A stretch of 64,000 bases of DNA from Acetatifactor sp. (GTDB taxonomy: Bacteria > Bacillota > Clostridia > Lachnospirales > Lachnospiraceae): the NCBI GenBank assembly GCA_016290775.1, contig JAEEVF010000001.1:620001-684000 (forward strand), given 5' to 3'. This document shows, in pieces, positions 25,134 to 34,010 of this stretch; positions within the stretch are counted from its first letter, which is position 1; every line of letters starts with the position of its first letter. A program made the translations under genes and the position numbers. The notes beneath the pieces were generated by a model. It was not told where the DNA came from. It saw nothing but the letters and a program-made list of their open reading frames with translations, and did no database searches.

Positions 25134-25724
25134 TTACAGTGCTCCCTTCGTGCTCAGAACGCCGGTAACCCTAGGGTCATAGCTCACGGCATCGTCCAAA
25201 GCTTTTGCGAACGCCTTGAACATGGCTTCGATGACATGGTGACTGTTCGAACCAGCCAGCTTTTTAACGTGGATGTTCATGCCTGCGGAATAGCTTACCG
25301 CATAAAAGAATTCACGAACAAGCTCCGTGTCAAGCGCGCCAACGCGTTCGGTATTAAAATCGCATTCGAAATTTAAGTATGGCCTGCCGCAAAGATCCAC
25401 GGCACAAAGCACGAGCGCATCGTCCATCGGCAAAATGAAATAACCAAAGCGTCTGATCCCGGCCTTATCCCCTACGGCCTTTGCAATCGCCTGACCAAGA
25501 ACGATCCCGCAATCCTCAACACTGTGATGTCCGTCCACCTGAAGGTCGCCCTTCACGGTACAATCCAGATCAAAGAAGCCGTGTTTTGCAAAGCCCTCAA
25601 GCATGTGATCAAAGAATCCAATGCCGGTGCTCACGCTGCTTTTTCCGCTTCCGTCGAGGTCAAGCGTTATGCTGATGTCGGTTTCCTTTGTGGTTCTTTC
25701 GATTTTTGCGATCCTGTTATCCAT
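25134..25724 (-). CDS. hisB: Imidazoleglycerol-phosphate dehydratase
   Basis: A 196-residue monofunctional IGPD catalysing step 6 of histidine synthesis with Mn2+. Both histidine-rich metal motifs are present: [16 protein letters not shown] and [28 protein letters not shown] is present as [18 protein letters not shown] lies before the ATG. It ends 5 bp before the HisIE-fusion gene. There is no fused histidinol-phosphatase domain. Confidence 0.97.
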   Translation of the reverse strand: MDNRIAKIERTTKETDISITLDLDGSGKSSVSTGIGFFDHMLEGFAKHGFFDLDCTVKGDLQVDGHHSVEDCGIVLGQAIAKAVGDKAGIRRFGYFILPMDDALVLCAVDLCGRPYLNFECDFNTERVGALDTELVREFFYAVSYSAGMNIHVKKLAGSNSHHVIEAMFKAFAKALDDAVSYDPRVTGVLSTKGAL

Positions 25725-25739
25725 GCGTGCCTCCTTTAT

Positions 25740-27029
25740 TTACTCAAATCGAACCTTGATGCTGTTTGCGTGAGCCGTCAGACCCTCGCTCTTTGCAAAG
25801 CACTGAATGTCATCGCTGACCTTTTCGAGCGCTTCGCGAGAATAAGAAATAATGCTTGTCTTTTTGATAAAGTCATCTACGTTCACGGGTGAGAAGAACT
25901 TCGCCGTTCCGTTGGTCGGAAGAATGTGGTTCGGGCCTGCGAAATAATCGCCAAGAGGCTCGGAAGCATATTCTCCAAGGAAGATCGCGCCTGCATTGCG
26001 GATCTTCGTCATGGTGTCAAAGGGATTCTTAGTGAGGAGCTCTAAGTGCTCAGATGCAATGTCGTTGACTGCATCGATCGCATCGTCCATGTTCTCGGCA
26101 ACTAAGATATATCCGTAATTATCGAGGGACTTTTGAATGATCTCCTTACGCTCAAGGACTGCCGTGAAGCCATCCACTTCCTTGGAAACCTGCTCGGCAA
26201 GCTCCTTGGAGGTCGTGATCAGAATGGCGCTTGCAAGCTCATCGTGCTCTGCCTGGGAAAGGAGGTCTGCGGCAACATATCTTGCATTTGCGCTCTCATC
26301 TGCAAGAACCAGGATCTCGCTGGGACCTGCGATGGAATCAATGCTCACGTAACCGTAAACGGCTTTCTTTGCAAGGGCCACAAAGATGTTTCCGGGGCCC
26401 GTGATCTTGTAAACTTTAGGAATGGATGCGGTGCCATATGCCATCGCCGCGATCGCCTGTGCGCCGCCAACCTTGTAGATCTCGTCTACGCCGGCAATGT
26501 CAGCTGCCACAAGGGTTCCGGGATTGACGCTTCCGTCCGGTCCGGGAGGCGTCGTCATGATGATGCGGTCAACGCCTGCCACCCTCGCGGGCACGACGTT
26601 CATCAGAACGCTGGAAGGATATGCAGCCTTGCCGCCGGGAACGTAAACGCCAACCTTCTCGATTGCGGTGAACTTCATGCCAAGCATCGTGCCGTCGGGC
26701 TTTGCGTCAAACCAGCTGTTTCGAAGCTGCTTCTCGTGAAAGATGCGAATGTTTTCCGCCGACTTACGGATCACTTCGACAAGCTTTGCATCCAGTTTTC
26801 CGTATGCCTCATCGATCTCCGCTCTCGTTACTTTGATGTTTTCAGGGGTTAATTCAAAACGGTCAAACTTCTTTGTGTATTCAAACACTGCGGCATCCCC
26901 GTTTTCCTTGACATTCTCAAGGATCTCATTCACGGTTGCCTCATATTTCCCATATTGGTTCGGGCTTCTTTTCAGAAGATCGCCCAAGAGGTTTTTCTTG
27001 CTTTCTTTTGTAAGATTTATGATCCTCAT
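25740..27029 (-). CDS. hisD: Histidinol dehydrogenase
   Basis: A 429-residue NAD- and Zn-dependent enzyme for the last two oxidation steps of histidine synthesis. Key segments are GVYVPGGKAAYPSSVLM, ITGPGNIFVALAKK, IAGPSEILVLADE, SQAEHDELASAIL (zinc), ASEHLELLTKNPF and GPNHILPTNGTA. AAGGAAAA precedes the ATG. It is the third gene in the order hisZ-hisG-hisD-hisB-hisIE. Confidence 0.98.
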   Translation of the reverse strand: MRIINLTKESKKNLLGDLLKRSPNQYGKYEATVNEILENVKENGDAAVFEYTKKFDRFELTPENIKVTRAEIDEAYGKLDAKLVEVIRKSAENIRIFHEKQLRNSWFDAKPDGTMLGMKFTAIEKVGVYVPGGKAAYPSSVLMNVVPARVAGVDRIIMTTPPGPDGSVNPGTLVAADIAGVDEIYKVGGAQAIAAMAYGTASIPKVYKITGPGNIFVALAKKAVYGYVSIDSIAGPSEILVLADESANARYVAADLLSQAEHDELASAILITTSKELAEQVSKEVDGFTAVLERKEIIQKSLDNYGYILVAENMDDAIDAVNDIASEHLELLTKNPFDTMTKIRNAGAIFLGEYASEPLGDYFAGPNHILPTNGTAKFFSPVNVDDFIKKTSIISYSREALEKVSDDIQCFAKSEGLTAHANSIKVRFE

Positions 27030-27051
27030 ATTCTTTTCCTTCTTTCAAGTC

Positions 27052-27732
27052 TTATTTGTTTTCCTGGTTTTCCGATTCCAGGTAGGCACGGATCTTCATG
27101 ACAAGCTCGCGGATCCTTGCCTTTTCCATCTGCATGCTGACGGGATTTACAATCATTCTTGCGCTCAAGGGGCAAACCTCCTCGAGGACGCCAAGCCCGT
27201 TTTCGCGAAGCGTCGAACCGGTTTCAACGATGTCAACGATCACGTCGGAAAGCTGTACCAAGGGGCCAAGCTCCACGGAACCGTTCAATTTGATGATGTC
27301 GACGGTCTGATGCTTCTTGTTGTAGAAATAATCCTTTGCGATATTGGGATATTTGCTCGCCACGCGAATTCTCTCATGGTGCAAAAGAAGGTCCTTTGCG
27401 CTCTCCGGTCCGCAGACGCACATTCTGCATTTGCCAAACCCAAGATCAAGCACTTCGTAGACGTTGCGGTTTTCTTCGAGAATGGTGTCATAGCCGACAA
27501 CGCCAATGTCGGCGCTTCCGAGCTCCACGTAGGTCGGTACGTCCGGACCCTTTGCAAGGAAGAACTTCATCTTCAGCTCTTCATTGACAAAGATCAGCTT
27601 TCTTGAACTTTTATCTCGCATCTCCTCGCAGGTGATGCCGATCTTCTCAAAGATATCAAGTGTTTTGCTCGCAAGCCTTCCCTTTCCCAAGGCGAAGGTC
27701 AGATATCTTTCATCATTAAACTTGGATTCCAT
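27052..27732 (-). CDS. hisG: ATP phosphoribosyltransferase, short form
   Basis: Condenses ATP with PRPP, the committed step of histidine synthesis. It is the short (HisGS) form of about 226 residues, without the C-terminal ACT-like feedback domain, and so needs the HisZ subunit encoded just upstream. Motifs: LTFALGKGRLASKTLD and VELGSADIGVVGYDTI, the PRPP loop around IVDIVETGSTLREN. I use the ATG at 27732 because AAAGGGA lies 6 nt upstream; the ATG at 27747, overlapping the hisZ stop, would add 5 residues. Confidence 0.95.
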   Translation of the reverse strand: MESKFNDERYLTFALGKGRLASKTLDIFEKIGITCEEMRDKSSRKLIFVNEELKMKFFLAKGPDVPTYVELGSADIGVVGYDTILEENRNVYEVLDLGFGKCRMCVCGPESAKDLLLHHERIRVASKYPNIAKDYFYNKKHQTVDIIKLNGSVELGPLVQLSDVIVDIVETGSTLRENGLGVLEEVCPLSARMIVNPVSMQMEKARIRELVMKIRAYLESENQENK

Positions 27733-27746
27733 TTTATTCCCTTTCA

Positions 27747-28868
27747 TCAGTTCTCTTTTGCAATGAGGGATACGCATTTGCCCTGCGCCCTTAGTTCCAT
27801 TGCCTTGGAAAGTGCACTCGCAAAAACGGAGGCGTTTCCGGGAGTATATTCTACCTGCAGGGTCTCGCCCGTGGGAATCTGTGCCTTCTGGCGCGCTAAG
27901 GCTTCCATCAGGTCATCGATCACGATGGCAAACCCAACTGCGGGAGCATCCTTGCCAAAACGAGCCAGCAAGGTGTTGTAGCGACCGCCGGTGATGATCG
28001 CATTGCCTACGCCGTAAGTATAGGCTTTGAAGATCACGCCTGTATAATAGTTGTATTTGCTGAGCATGCCGAGGTCATAAGATACGTAATCAGCCACGCC
28101 GTAAAGCCTGAGCACTTCATCGAGCTTTTCAAGTCGTTCGATCGCTGCAAGGGAACGTTCGTTATGAACTAACTTCTTCGCATCATTCAAGGAGGTCATG
28201 CTGTTAAACAGGTCGGCCACCTTAAGAAGCGTTTCGCGGTAAGGGTCAGATACGTTGCGCTCCTTCAAAAGCTCTGCAGCCGCAAAAAAGTTCTTACCGG
28301 AAATGCAGGCTCTAAGGTCCATCTCCGTCTCTTCGTCAAGTCCGGCTTCCTGGCAAAGGCCCTTAAAGTACTCCACCTGACCGATGCTGACCTGAAACTC
28401 CTGAAGGCCGGCCTTCTTTAAGGATTCCACCACAAGGGCGATCATCTCGCCGTCCGCCTCAACGGAAGCATCACCGATCAGCTCCGCTCCCATTTGCGTT
28501 ACTTCCTTGAGCTTTCCCTGAAGATTCGAAGTGTTTACGTAGGTGTTGCCCTTATAGGTAAAGCGAATGGGATGCGTCTCTTCCATGAAATATTTCGCCG
28601 CACATCTTGCCATGGAAGGCGTAAAATCAGGACGAAGCGCCAGCGTGTTCCCTTCCTTGTCAAAGAACTTATAAAGCTCCTTGCTCGGTATGGTTCCGAT
28701 CTCCTTGGAAAAGACGTCGAAATATTCAAAGGTCGGCGTCTGTATGTCTTCGTAGCCATAGCTTGCGATCAGGGAATGCAGGCGGTTTTCCACCTCAAGC
28801 TTTCTCGCATATTCTTTTCCATAAATGTCTCTCACGCCTTCCGGCGTGTGCAGTAGTCTTTGATTCAT
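27747..28868 (-). CDS. hisZ: ATP phosphoribosyltransferase regulatory subunit HisZ
   Basis: A 373-residue paralogue of histidyl-tRNA synthetase that forms the hetero-octamer with short HisG and confers histidine feedback. The class II fold is shown by LLHTPEGVRDIYGKEYARK, KFFDKEGNTLALRPDFTPSM, and ARFGKDAPAVGFAIVID. The ATG at 28868 has GAGG 7 nt upstream; a GTG five codons earlier is within the leader. It is first in the his operon, right behind a promoter overlapped by tandem repeats. Confidence 0.94.
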   Translation of the reverse strand: MNQRLLHTPEGVRDIYGKEYARKLEVENRLHSLIASYGYEDIQTPTFEYFDVFSKEIGTIPSKELYKFFDKEGNTLALRPDFTPSMARCAAKYFMEETHPIRFTYKGNTYVNTSNLQGKLKEVTQMGAELIGDASVEADGEMIALVVESLKKAGLQEFQVSIGQVEYFKGLCQEAGLDEETEMDLRACISGKNFFAAAELLKERNVSDPYRETLLKVADLFNSMTSLNDAKKLVHNERSLAAIERLEKLDEVLRLYGVADYVSYDLGMLSKYNYYTGVIFKAYTYGVGNAIITGGRYNTLLARFGKDAPAVGFAIVIDDLMEALARQKAQIPTGETLQVEYTPGNASVFASALSKAMELRAQGKCVSLIAKEN

Positions 28869-28885
28869 TGTTTTTCCTCGCACTT

Positions 28886-28928
28886 TAGCGTGGTAGCGTG
28901 CTAATTTGCTACCATACTACCATACTAA
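28886..28928. repeat. Tandem and inverted TAG-based repeats over the his promoter; candidate operator
   Basis: On the + strand there are two 8-bp units TAGCGTGG and TAGCGTGC (28886-28901), then after a short spacer two units CTACCATA (28909-28924) and a partial third. Read on the transcribed side this is TAGTATGG twice, then TAGC, then the inverted ACGC/TACC units. The repeats cover the -10 and the expected transcription start, as an operator would. The binding protein is unknown; TrpR-superfamily HisR/YerC regulators act on his genes in Firmicutes. Confidence 0.6.
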
Positions 28929-28942
28929 ATTGTTTCTGTCAA
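28914..28942 (-). promoter_or_regulatory. his operon promoter
   Basis: On the - strand, TTGACA (28937-28942), a 17-bp spacer and TAGTAT (28914-28919). The -10 lies within the repeat array. Confidence 0.8.
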
Positions 28943-28959
28943 TAAGAAAATTCAATAAA

Positions 28960-29502
28960 TTATTCCAGCCCTTCCCTGTCCTCGAGATCGATCTTCAGGC
29001 CCTCAAGATAAGGGACAAGAACTCCATTCACCTTAGGAAGCACATAGGCAGGATTGAGTTCGTCATATCGAAAGCTCTTTCTGCCTCCGCTTTGCGCACG
29101 GTCCCAGAAGTACTTCAGCATTTCATAGGGCAGGTAATACAGAATGTCTTTATGAGAATAAAAGATCAAAAAGAAGGCAATGCCTCCCTGCTTTTCAAAT
29201 CGCTCCATGAACGAGACCTGATGGGCGTGGATGTTCTGAAGGTTAAAGGTGTCCACGGCACATTCCTTCGCATCAAAGCAAACGGGAATGCCCTGTACCG
29301 CACCCACGTAATCGACGGTACTCTTCTGGTCAAAATAGGCAAGCGTGATCTGGTTTTTGCCGGGATCCATTTTCACGGGCGTAATGGGGGTTGGCACCTT
29401 TTGGATCAAGGCAAGGCCAAGCTCGTCATAGCGCTCGTTGGTACGATTGATCATTTCCTCTAACGTGGAACCTCGAAGGCCCCTTGAATTCCAGGTTGCC
29501 AT
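28960..29502 (-). CDS. recU: Holliday junction resolvase RecU
   Basis: A 180-residue junction-specific endonuclease, the Firmicute counterpart of RuvC. Family motifs are NSRGLRGSTLEEMINRTNERY, VPTPI and VDYVGAVQGIPVCFDAKE (metal-binding acidic residues and Lys), LQNIHAHQVSFM and the C-terminal DELNPAYVLPKVNGV. It should cut junctions moved by RuvAB, encoded at 50903-52515 in this window. AAAGGAG/GAGG lies before the ATG. It is not next to a pbp1 gene, unlike in Bacillus. Confidence 0.95.
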   Translation of the reverse strand: MATWNSRGLRGSTLEEMINRTNERYDELGLALIQKVPTPITPVKMDPGKNQITLAYFDQKSTVDYVGAVQGIPVCFDAKECAVDTFNLQNIHAHQVSFMERFEKQGGIAFFLIFYSHKDILYYLPYEMLKYFWDRAQSGGRKSFRYDELNPAYVLPKVNGVLVPYLEGLKIDLEDREGLE

Positions 29503-29560
29503 GATCCTCCTCTCCTTTCAGGGCATTCCTTTTGGAACAAAAAACTAGCAATTTAATGCC

Positions 29561-30586
29561 TTATTCAAAAAGGCTGCCTGAAATCATCTCAAAATCATTT
29601 GGAAGCGGCGCCGTGATGCTCATGTTAGAAAGAGGCATCAAAACGTCTAAATCTTCCAGCGGAAGGTCTTGTACTTCATTCATATCAGGAAACGTTACGT
29701 GATGACAATGCAATAGCTGCGACTTTCTGCCGAAGTTTTTCTTGTCTATGGCGAAAAGCTCCGGCGTACTGTACTTGCAATCTCCCAGGATGGGATGGCC
29801 AATGGAAGAAAGGTGTGCGCGGATCTGATGCGTTTTCCCCGTGATCAACTCGAGTTCCAAAAGCGTGTGTTCCTTCCCGAGTTTGATCGGCCTGTACTTT
29901 GTGCAGACATAGGAAGAATCAGGGAGTTCTTCTTTTGAAACCGTTACCTGATTGGTGTTTTCGTCTTTTGAAAGATACCCTTCGATCTGACCAGGTTCAC
30001 TTATGATGCCATGGCAGATGGTCTGATAGAACTTTCCGATCTTTCGCTCGCGGATCAGGTAGGATAAAACACGAGATCCGGGAAGCGTTTTGCCGCAAAG
30101 AAGAATTCCGCTTGTGTTTCGATCAAGTCTGTTGCAGATCGATGGGCGAAACTTAGAAAGTGATTTTTTGTCCACCTCTCCTTTGGCGAGCAGATATCCT
30201 ATTGTCCACTCATTTGCGGATAAGTCTTCAGGCTTTGCCTTTTGGCTTAAAACGCCGTTAGGCTTATCAATGATCAATACATGCGGCGTCTCGTAAAGCA
30301 CCTTGATCCCGGTAAACTTACGATATGCGTTCTCATAAGTCGCCATGGAATCTTCGCATAGCTTTGCGTCAGAAAACTTCTGAAAGGTTTCATCGCTAAA
30401 AAAGCATTGTATGACGTCGCCGGTTTTCAAGGGTTCCTTCCCTTCTGCCTTCTTTCCGTTCAGCGTCAGATTCTTCTTTCGAAGCTGCTGATACAGAAGG
30501 CTTTGCGGCGCATTTGGCAATGCTTTCTTTAGAAACCTATCTAGTCGCTGCCCTGCTTCGTTGGGCCCGATCCGTAACTCTTTCAT
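29561..30586 (-). CDS. RluA/RluC-family pseudouridine synthase
   Basis: A 341-residue pseudouridine synthase with an N-terminal S4 domain (about 8-70, RLDRFLKKALPNAPQSLLYQ) and a catalytic domain with Asp in ICNRLDRNTSGILLCGK, then LITGKTHQIRAHLSSIGHP. It differs from the rluD-type gene at 3087 and looks like the RluC/YjbO-type enzymes. The exact rRNA site cannot be told. AAGGAAAA precedes the ATG. The C-terminal extension (about 290-341) is unremarkable. Confidence 0.9.
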   Translation of the reverse strand: MKELRIGPNEAGQRLDRFLKKALPNAPQSLLYQQLRKKNLTLNGKKAEGKEPLKTGDVIQCFFSDETFQKFSDAKLCEDSMATYENAYRKFTGIKVLYETPHVLIIDKPNGVLSQKAKPEDLSANEWTIGYLLAKGEVDKKSLSKFRPSICNRLDRNTSGILLCGKTLPGSRVLSYLIRERKIGKFYQTICHGIISEPGQIEGYLSKDENTNQVTVSKEELPDSSYVCTKYRPIKLGKEHTLLELELITGKTHQIRAHLSSIGHPILGDCKYSTPELFAIDKKNFGRKSQLLHCHHVTFPDMNEVQDLPLEDLDVLMPLSNMSITAPLPNDFEMISGSLFE

Positions 30587-30602
30587 GACATTTTCCTTAT
30601 CG

Positions 30603-31187
30603 TTATAAAGTAATGGCCTTTAGCGTTTCAAGAATTCTTGCAGTATTGGATTCGTCGCAGGAAAGCTCTTGCATTTGATCCAACCGGTCAAGGTACTTTG
30701 AAAGGTCCGTAAAGACCTTGACGTTCACATTCTTTAACTGGTCTGCCTTCAGTCTTTGTTCCACGTGCTTTGTGAAGGCGGATTCATCAAACTTCGGGTC
30801 GAAAGAATATCCGCAAACCGTATTGCCTTTAACGGTCAAATGACTGATATTGTGGTTTTTCTCGTTGCTGGTAAAGAAAAGATCATATAAGCACGCAAGT
30901 CCCGCACTGTGCTCTTCGATCTTTTTTGCGTCCTCATCGCCAAGTCCTTTTGCAATACAGAACATGATCGTGACCACAAGAGATTTGGTGGCGGGAAGAA
31001 TCCCAAGAACGGCCACAATGGTCAATAGATTAAGCCTCGTCTTTGTCGTAAACCATCCGGCAAAGAAAAGCGCCGCCGAAAGCGCATAAAGAAGCACCGT
31101 TTTAGCGATCTCATAGTGCTTTTGCGTCTTAAGATAATGCTTAGTCCCTTTCATGGATTCGCCGGAAAGTAATCTGATCAGGTTCAT
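30603..31187 (-). CDS. Conserved hypothetical protein with two membrane segments
   Basis: A protein of about 194 residues that I recognise only as a conserved Lachnospiraceae hypothetical. It has two N-terminal membrane segments (about 32-50 and 56-80; TVLLYALSAALFFAGWF and LLTIVAVLGILPATKSLVVT) and a soluble C-terminal half (about 90-194) with predicted alpha/beta character. Start choice is uncertain: ATG 31187 is used, but ATG 31154 (MKGTKHYLKTQ) is equally possible. It lies between the RsuA-HAD fusion and the RluA-type synthase with short gaps, so co-transcription is likely. No function is suggested. Confidence 0.7.
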   Translation of the reverse strand: MNLIRLLSGESMKGTKHYLKTQKHYEIAKTVLLYALSAALFFAGWFTTKTRLNLLTIVAVLGILPATKSLVVTIMFCIAKGLGDEDAKKIEEHSAGLACLYDLFFTSNEKNHNISHLTVKGNTVCGYSFDPKFDESAFTKHVEQRLKADQLKNVNVKVFTDLSKYLDRLDQMQELSCDESNTARILETLKAITL

Positions 31188-31228
31188 GAAAATGCTTCGT
31201 CCTTCCTGGTGGAAATTTGATCCAAAAA

Positions 31229-32623
31229 TCAAAAGTCAAAAAAATCAAAAAAGTCAAAAACGGAAGTGTCCGCCGCCTTCTTAATCTCCTCCCAGTTGTC
31301 CTGAGAATCCTCATCGGCCACGGCGCAGACCGTCATGTTTGCATTCTTTCCGGCACAGATCCCAGGAAGAATGTCCTCAAACACAAGGCAGTCACATGGC
31401 GACACGCCCAGTTTCTTTGCCACTTCCAGATAAATGTCGGGTGCGGGTTTTCCCTTCAGCACTTCACTGCCCGTCAGGACACAGGAAAACACGTCCAACA
31501 GACCGTGAACGCGGAGAACGTTTTCGGCTAGCTCCCTGGAATTGCTGGTCGCAATCCCAAGGCGGATGCCGTTCCTCTTGCAGCCTTCCAAAAAGTCAGG
31601 GATTCCAGGCTTAAGAGGTACCTCTTTTTCATATTTATCCCATGCCATGTGATTCCAGTCAGCCTTCATCTGCTCAATGCTGTCAGGGATTTTATAGGTT
31701 TCTTTGACGTAGATGGCAGTCTCATGAAAACTCATGCCTTCGATCTTGGATTTGATCTCCTCGCGGCATTCTAAGGTAATGCCAAATCTTCCAAGATATT
31801 CCTTATCAATCTCGCCCCAGATCCACATGGAATCGACCAAAGAACCGTCCAGGTCAAAGATCACGGCCTTCTTGCCCTCGATCATGTGCCTTTTTTCTTC
31901 GATCACAGATCTTGATCCGCGAAGGAGCTCCACTTCCTCTATCTTCAGTGCCCTGCACTCTCCGGGCCCAAGCAAAGGATCAAGCGATAATGCGCCAAAA
32001 CGCATGCGCTTTAAGTACGTAACGCGATTCCCAACGGCTTCGAGCATACGTTTTACCTGATGAAAACGACCCTCACAAATGGTCAGGTGAATCCATTCGC
32101 CCTCTACGTCCGTGTCTTTTGCTTTTGTGACAAAGGCTGGCTTCGTAGGCGTTTCATCACCTATGTCCACGCCTTCTTCCAAAGCCTTCATGTCCTTATC
32201 TGACAGCGGTTTTTCCAGTTGTACGAGATAGGTCTTTGGAACATGTTTCTTAGGGGAAAGCAGGTTATGTGCAAGCGCACCGTCATTTGTTAAAAGCAGG
32301 AGTCCTTCCGTATCCTTATCAAGGCGACCTACGGGGAAAAGGTCCTTTCTTGCACCTTCAGGAAGAAGGCCGATCACCGTCTCGGACAGCTGATCTTTCG
32401 TTGCAGAGATGACTCCGGCAGGCTTATTCAGCACAAAGTATTGAAAGGCTTCATAGGTTAGCTTCTCGCCTTTCCATAGCACCTGGTCCTTCTTGGGATC
32501 GATCTGTTCCTGTGGCGAGGTCATGGTCTTCCCGTTCACGGACACTTCTTTTCTGCGCAATATTTCCTTGACTTGGGTTCTGGTCCCAAGATTGCATTCG
32601 GTCAAAAACTTATCAAGTCTCAT
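31229..32623 (-). CDS. RsuA-family pseudouridine synthase fused to a HAD-family phosphatase
   Basis: A 464-residue fusion. Residues 1-60 are an S4 domain (MRLDKFLTECNLG). Residues about 60-240 are an RsuA-type synthase with catalytic Asp102 in VGRLDKDTEG and the RsuA motif EGRFHQVKRMLEAVG. Residues about 250-450 are a beta-phosphoglucomutase-like HAD phosphatase with nucleophile D257 and D259 (VIFDLDGSLVDS), ATSN, GKPAPD and VFEDI. The linker is short and in frame, with no stop between. The C-terminus ends in an odd repeating Asp-Phe tail. The ATG at 32623 has AAGGA 6 nt upstream. Confidence 0.9.
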   Translation of the reverse strand: MRLDKFLTECNLGTRTQVKEILRRKEVSVNGKTMTSPQEQIDPKKDQVLWKGEKLTYEAFQYFVLNKPAGVISATKDQLSETVIGLLPEGARKDLFPVGRLDKDTEGLLLLTNDGALAHNLLSPKKHVPKTYLVQLEKPLSDKDMKALEEGVDIGDETPTKPAFVTKAKDTDVEGEWIHLTICEGRFHQVKRMLEAVGNRVTYLKRMRFGALSLDPLLGPGECRALKIEEVELLRGSRSVIEEKRHMIEGKKAVIFDLDGSLVDSMWIWGEIDKEYLGRFGITLECREEIKSKIEGMSFHETAIYVKETYKIPDSIEQMKADWNHMAWDKYEKEVPLKPGIPDFLEGCKRNGIRLGIATSNSRELAENVLRVHGLLDVFSCVLTGSEVLKGKPAPDIYLEVAKKLGVSPCDCLVFEDILPGICAGKNANMTVCAVADEDSQDNWEEIKKAADTSVFDFFDFFDF

Positions 32624-32636
32624 TTTCTTTCCTTGG

Positions 32637-33917
32637 CTAATCTTCTTTCTTTTTCCGCGGGAGCAACAGGGTAAAAAGAATGATGAAAAATAACAACACT
32701 CCCGTAGCAATGCAGGCGATCCCGATCACTTTGAATAATTTCGCTTTCTTGTCTGCTTCGGGACTTGGTGCTTCCGGCTCAGGGTCTACCTGTACCTCGC
32801 GGATCTCTTTCGTCGCTTCAAGGGTTGGAACGGGCTTTTGGAACATCTGATCAAAGGTCAGTACGTTACTGATGCAGTCAAGATCATAGGGGTTATAAAC
32901 TCGAAGCGCAAGTCTTGGCGTCGATTTGTCCGGTACCTCAATGTCTATCCGGAAACTATCCGGCATTTCACCCGTAAGGATGTCGCCGCCAGGCAGCGGG
33001 ATCCCGCTTCCAAAGGTTTCGCCGCCGTCAAAGCTTACGGAATAATAGATCAAATTGGAATCTGGATCTTCGCCGGTCAGATATACCGAAACAAGGTCCT
33101 CTTCATATTTCGCATCAATGAGCGTAATGTGACAATAGAGCGGCTCCGTCAGATCCTGCATGGCTCTTGGTACCAATTGATTCTTGGTCACTTCAGGGAG
33201 ATCCTGTGCATCTTCCGTGTGATCTTCGCCGAGGGATTTGCTCTTAAGACCAAAATACTTCGCAACGGCAAGTGCATCCGCTTTTCCAAAAAGCTTCCAA
33301 TCCTCCTCGGAATCACAGAATTCCTGATCGAGGGGATGGTCTACGTGACAATGCTCCACAATGAGCGCAGGCACGCCGAGGGTAACGGATTCACGAATGA
33401 CGCCGTAATAATCATTTCCTTTGCTGTGACGCCTTGTCTTGACGCCGCGGATAAAGACGCCCATGTCGCGATATTCGCGAAGAAAACAAGTGGCGAGCTG
33501 ATAGCCTTGCGCATGATATTCCGGTATCAATGAGATCCAGGCCTCAGCGCCAAACAGAGCATGGCTTTCAGATGCGTTGTAATGAATGCTGACCAGGAAA
33601 TCTGCATTCAGGTCCGCCGCAACCTTTGCGCGATCCTTCAGTGACAGGTCCGTATCGTCCTCGCGGGTCAGATACACTTTGATGCCATCGTATTTTCTGA
33701 GTTCTTCGGCCATGACCTGTGCAGTCAAAAGATTCATGTCTTTTTCTAGGTATGCGCCCTCTTCCGTTCCGTTGTTTTCGCCGCCGTGACCGGGATCCAA
33801 CACGAGAATGATGGGATCCTTTGTCTTTTGAATCCTGGGAGCGGCACTTGCGTTCATGCAAAGAATAAGGAACGCAACGCATAGGAGGATTCCGCTGAAA
33901 ATGTGTTTCTTATGCAT
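32637..33917 (-). CDS. N-acetylmuramoyl-L-alanine amidase with C-terminal membrane anchor
   Basis: A 426-residue Amidase_3 enzyme that cleaves the amide bond between muramic acid and the peptide stem. A signal peptide (about 1-26, ending NASA) is followed by the catalytic domain (about 36-210). Zinc ligands and catalytic residues are in LDPGHGGENNG, YLEKDMNLL, VSIHYNASESH and IVEHCHVDH. Residues about 240-350 form an uncharacterised beta-rich region (VYLTGEDPDSNLIYYSVSFD), then a Pro/Glu-rich linker and one membrane segment (about 398-420) with a basic tail. AAGGAGG precedes the ATG. The gene stops 13 bp before the RsuA-HAD start. Confidence 0.92.
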   Translation of the reverse strand: MHKKHIFSGILLCVAFLILCMNASAAPRIQKTKDPIILVLDPGHGGENNGTEEGAYLEKDMNLLTAQVMAEELRKYDGIKVYLTREDDTDLSLKDRAKVAADLNADFLVSIHYNASESHALFGAEAWISLIPEYHAQGYQLATCFLREYRDMGVFIRGVKTRRHSKGNDYYGVIRESVTLGVPALIVEHCHVDHPLDQEFCDSEEDWKLFGKADALAVAKYFGLKSKSLGEDHTEDAQDLPEVTKNQLVPRAMQDLTEPLYCHITLIDAKYEEDLVSVYLTGEDPDSNLIYYSVSFDGGETFGSGIPLPGGDILTGEMPDSFRIDIEVPDKSTPRLALRVYNPYDLDCISNVLTFDQMFQKPVPTLEATKEIREVQVDPEPEAPSPEADKKAKLFKVIGIACIATGVLLFFIILFTLLLPRKKKED

Positions 33918-33944
33918 TTTTGTGCCTCCTTTTTTGACTATCTA

Positions 33945-33982
33945 TAAGATAAACCAGCTTTCGAAGGGAAAACTGGTTTATC
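33945..33982 (-). terminator. Inverted repeat, probable terminator
   Basis: A 10-bp perfect stem (GATAAACCAG at 33948-33957 and CTGGTTTATC at 33973-33982) between the coiled-coil gene and the amidase gene. The following T-tract is weak, so function is uncertain. Confidence 0.5.
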
Positions 33983-34010
33983 AGTAAAAAGCTATTGTTT
34001 TATCTTGCTG

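Noticed and set aside
28886..28928. CRISPR-like repeats
   Set aside because: Units are 8 bp and contiguous, overlapping a promoter; this is operator-like, not a CRISPR array.
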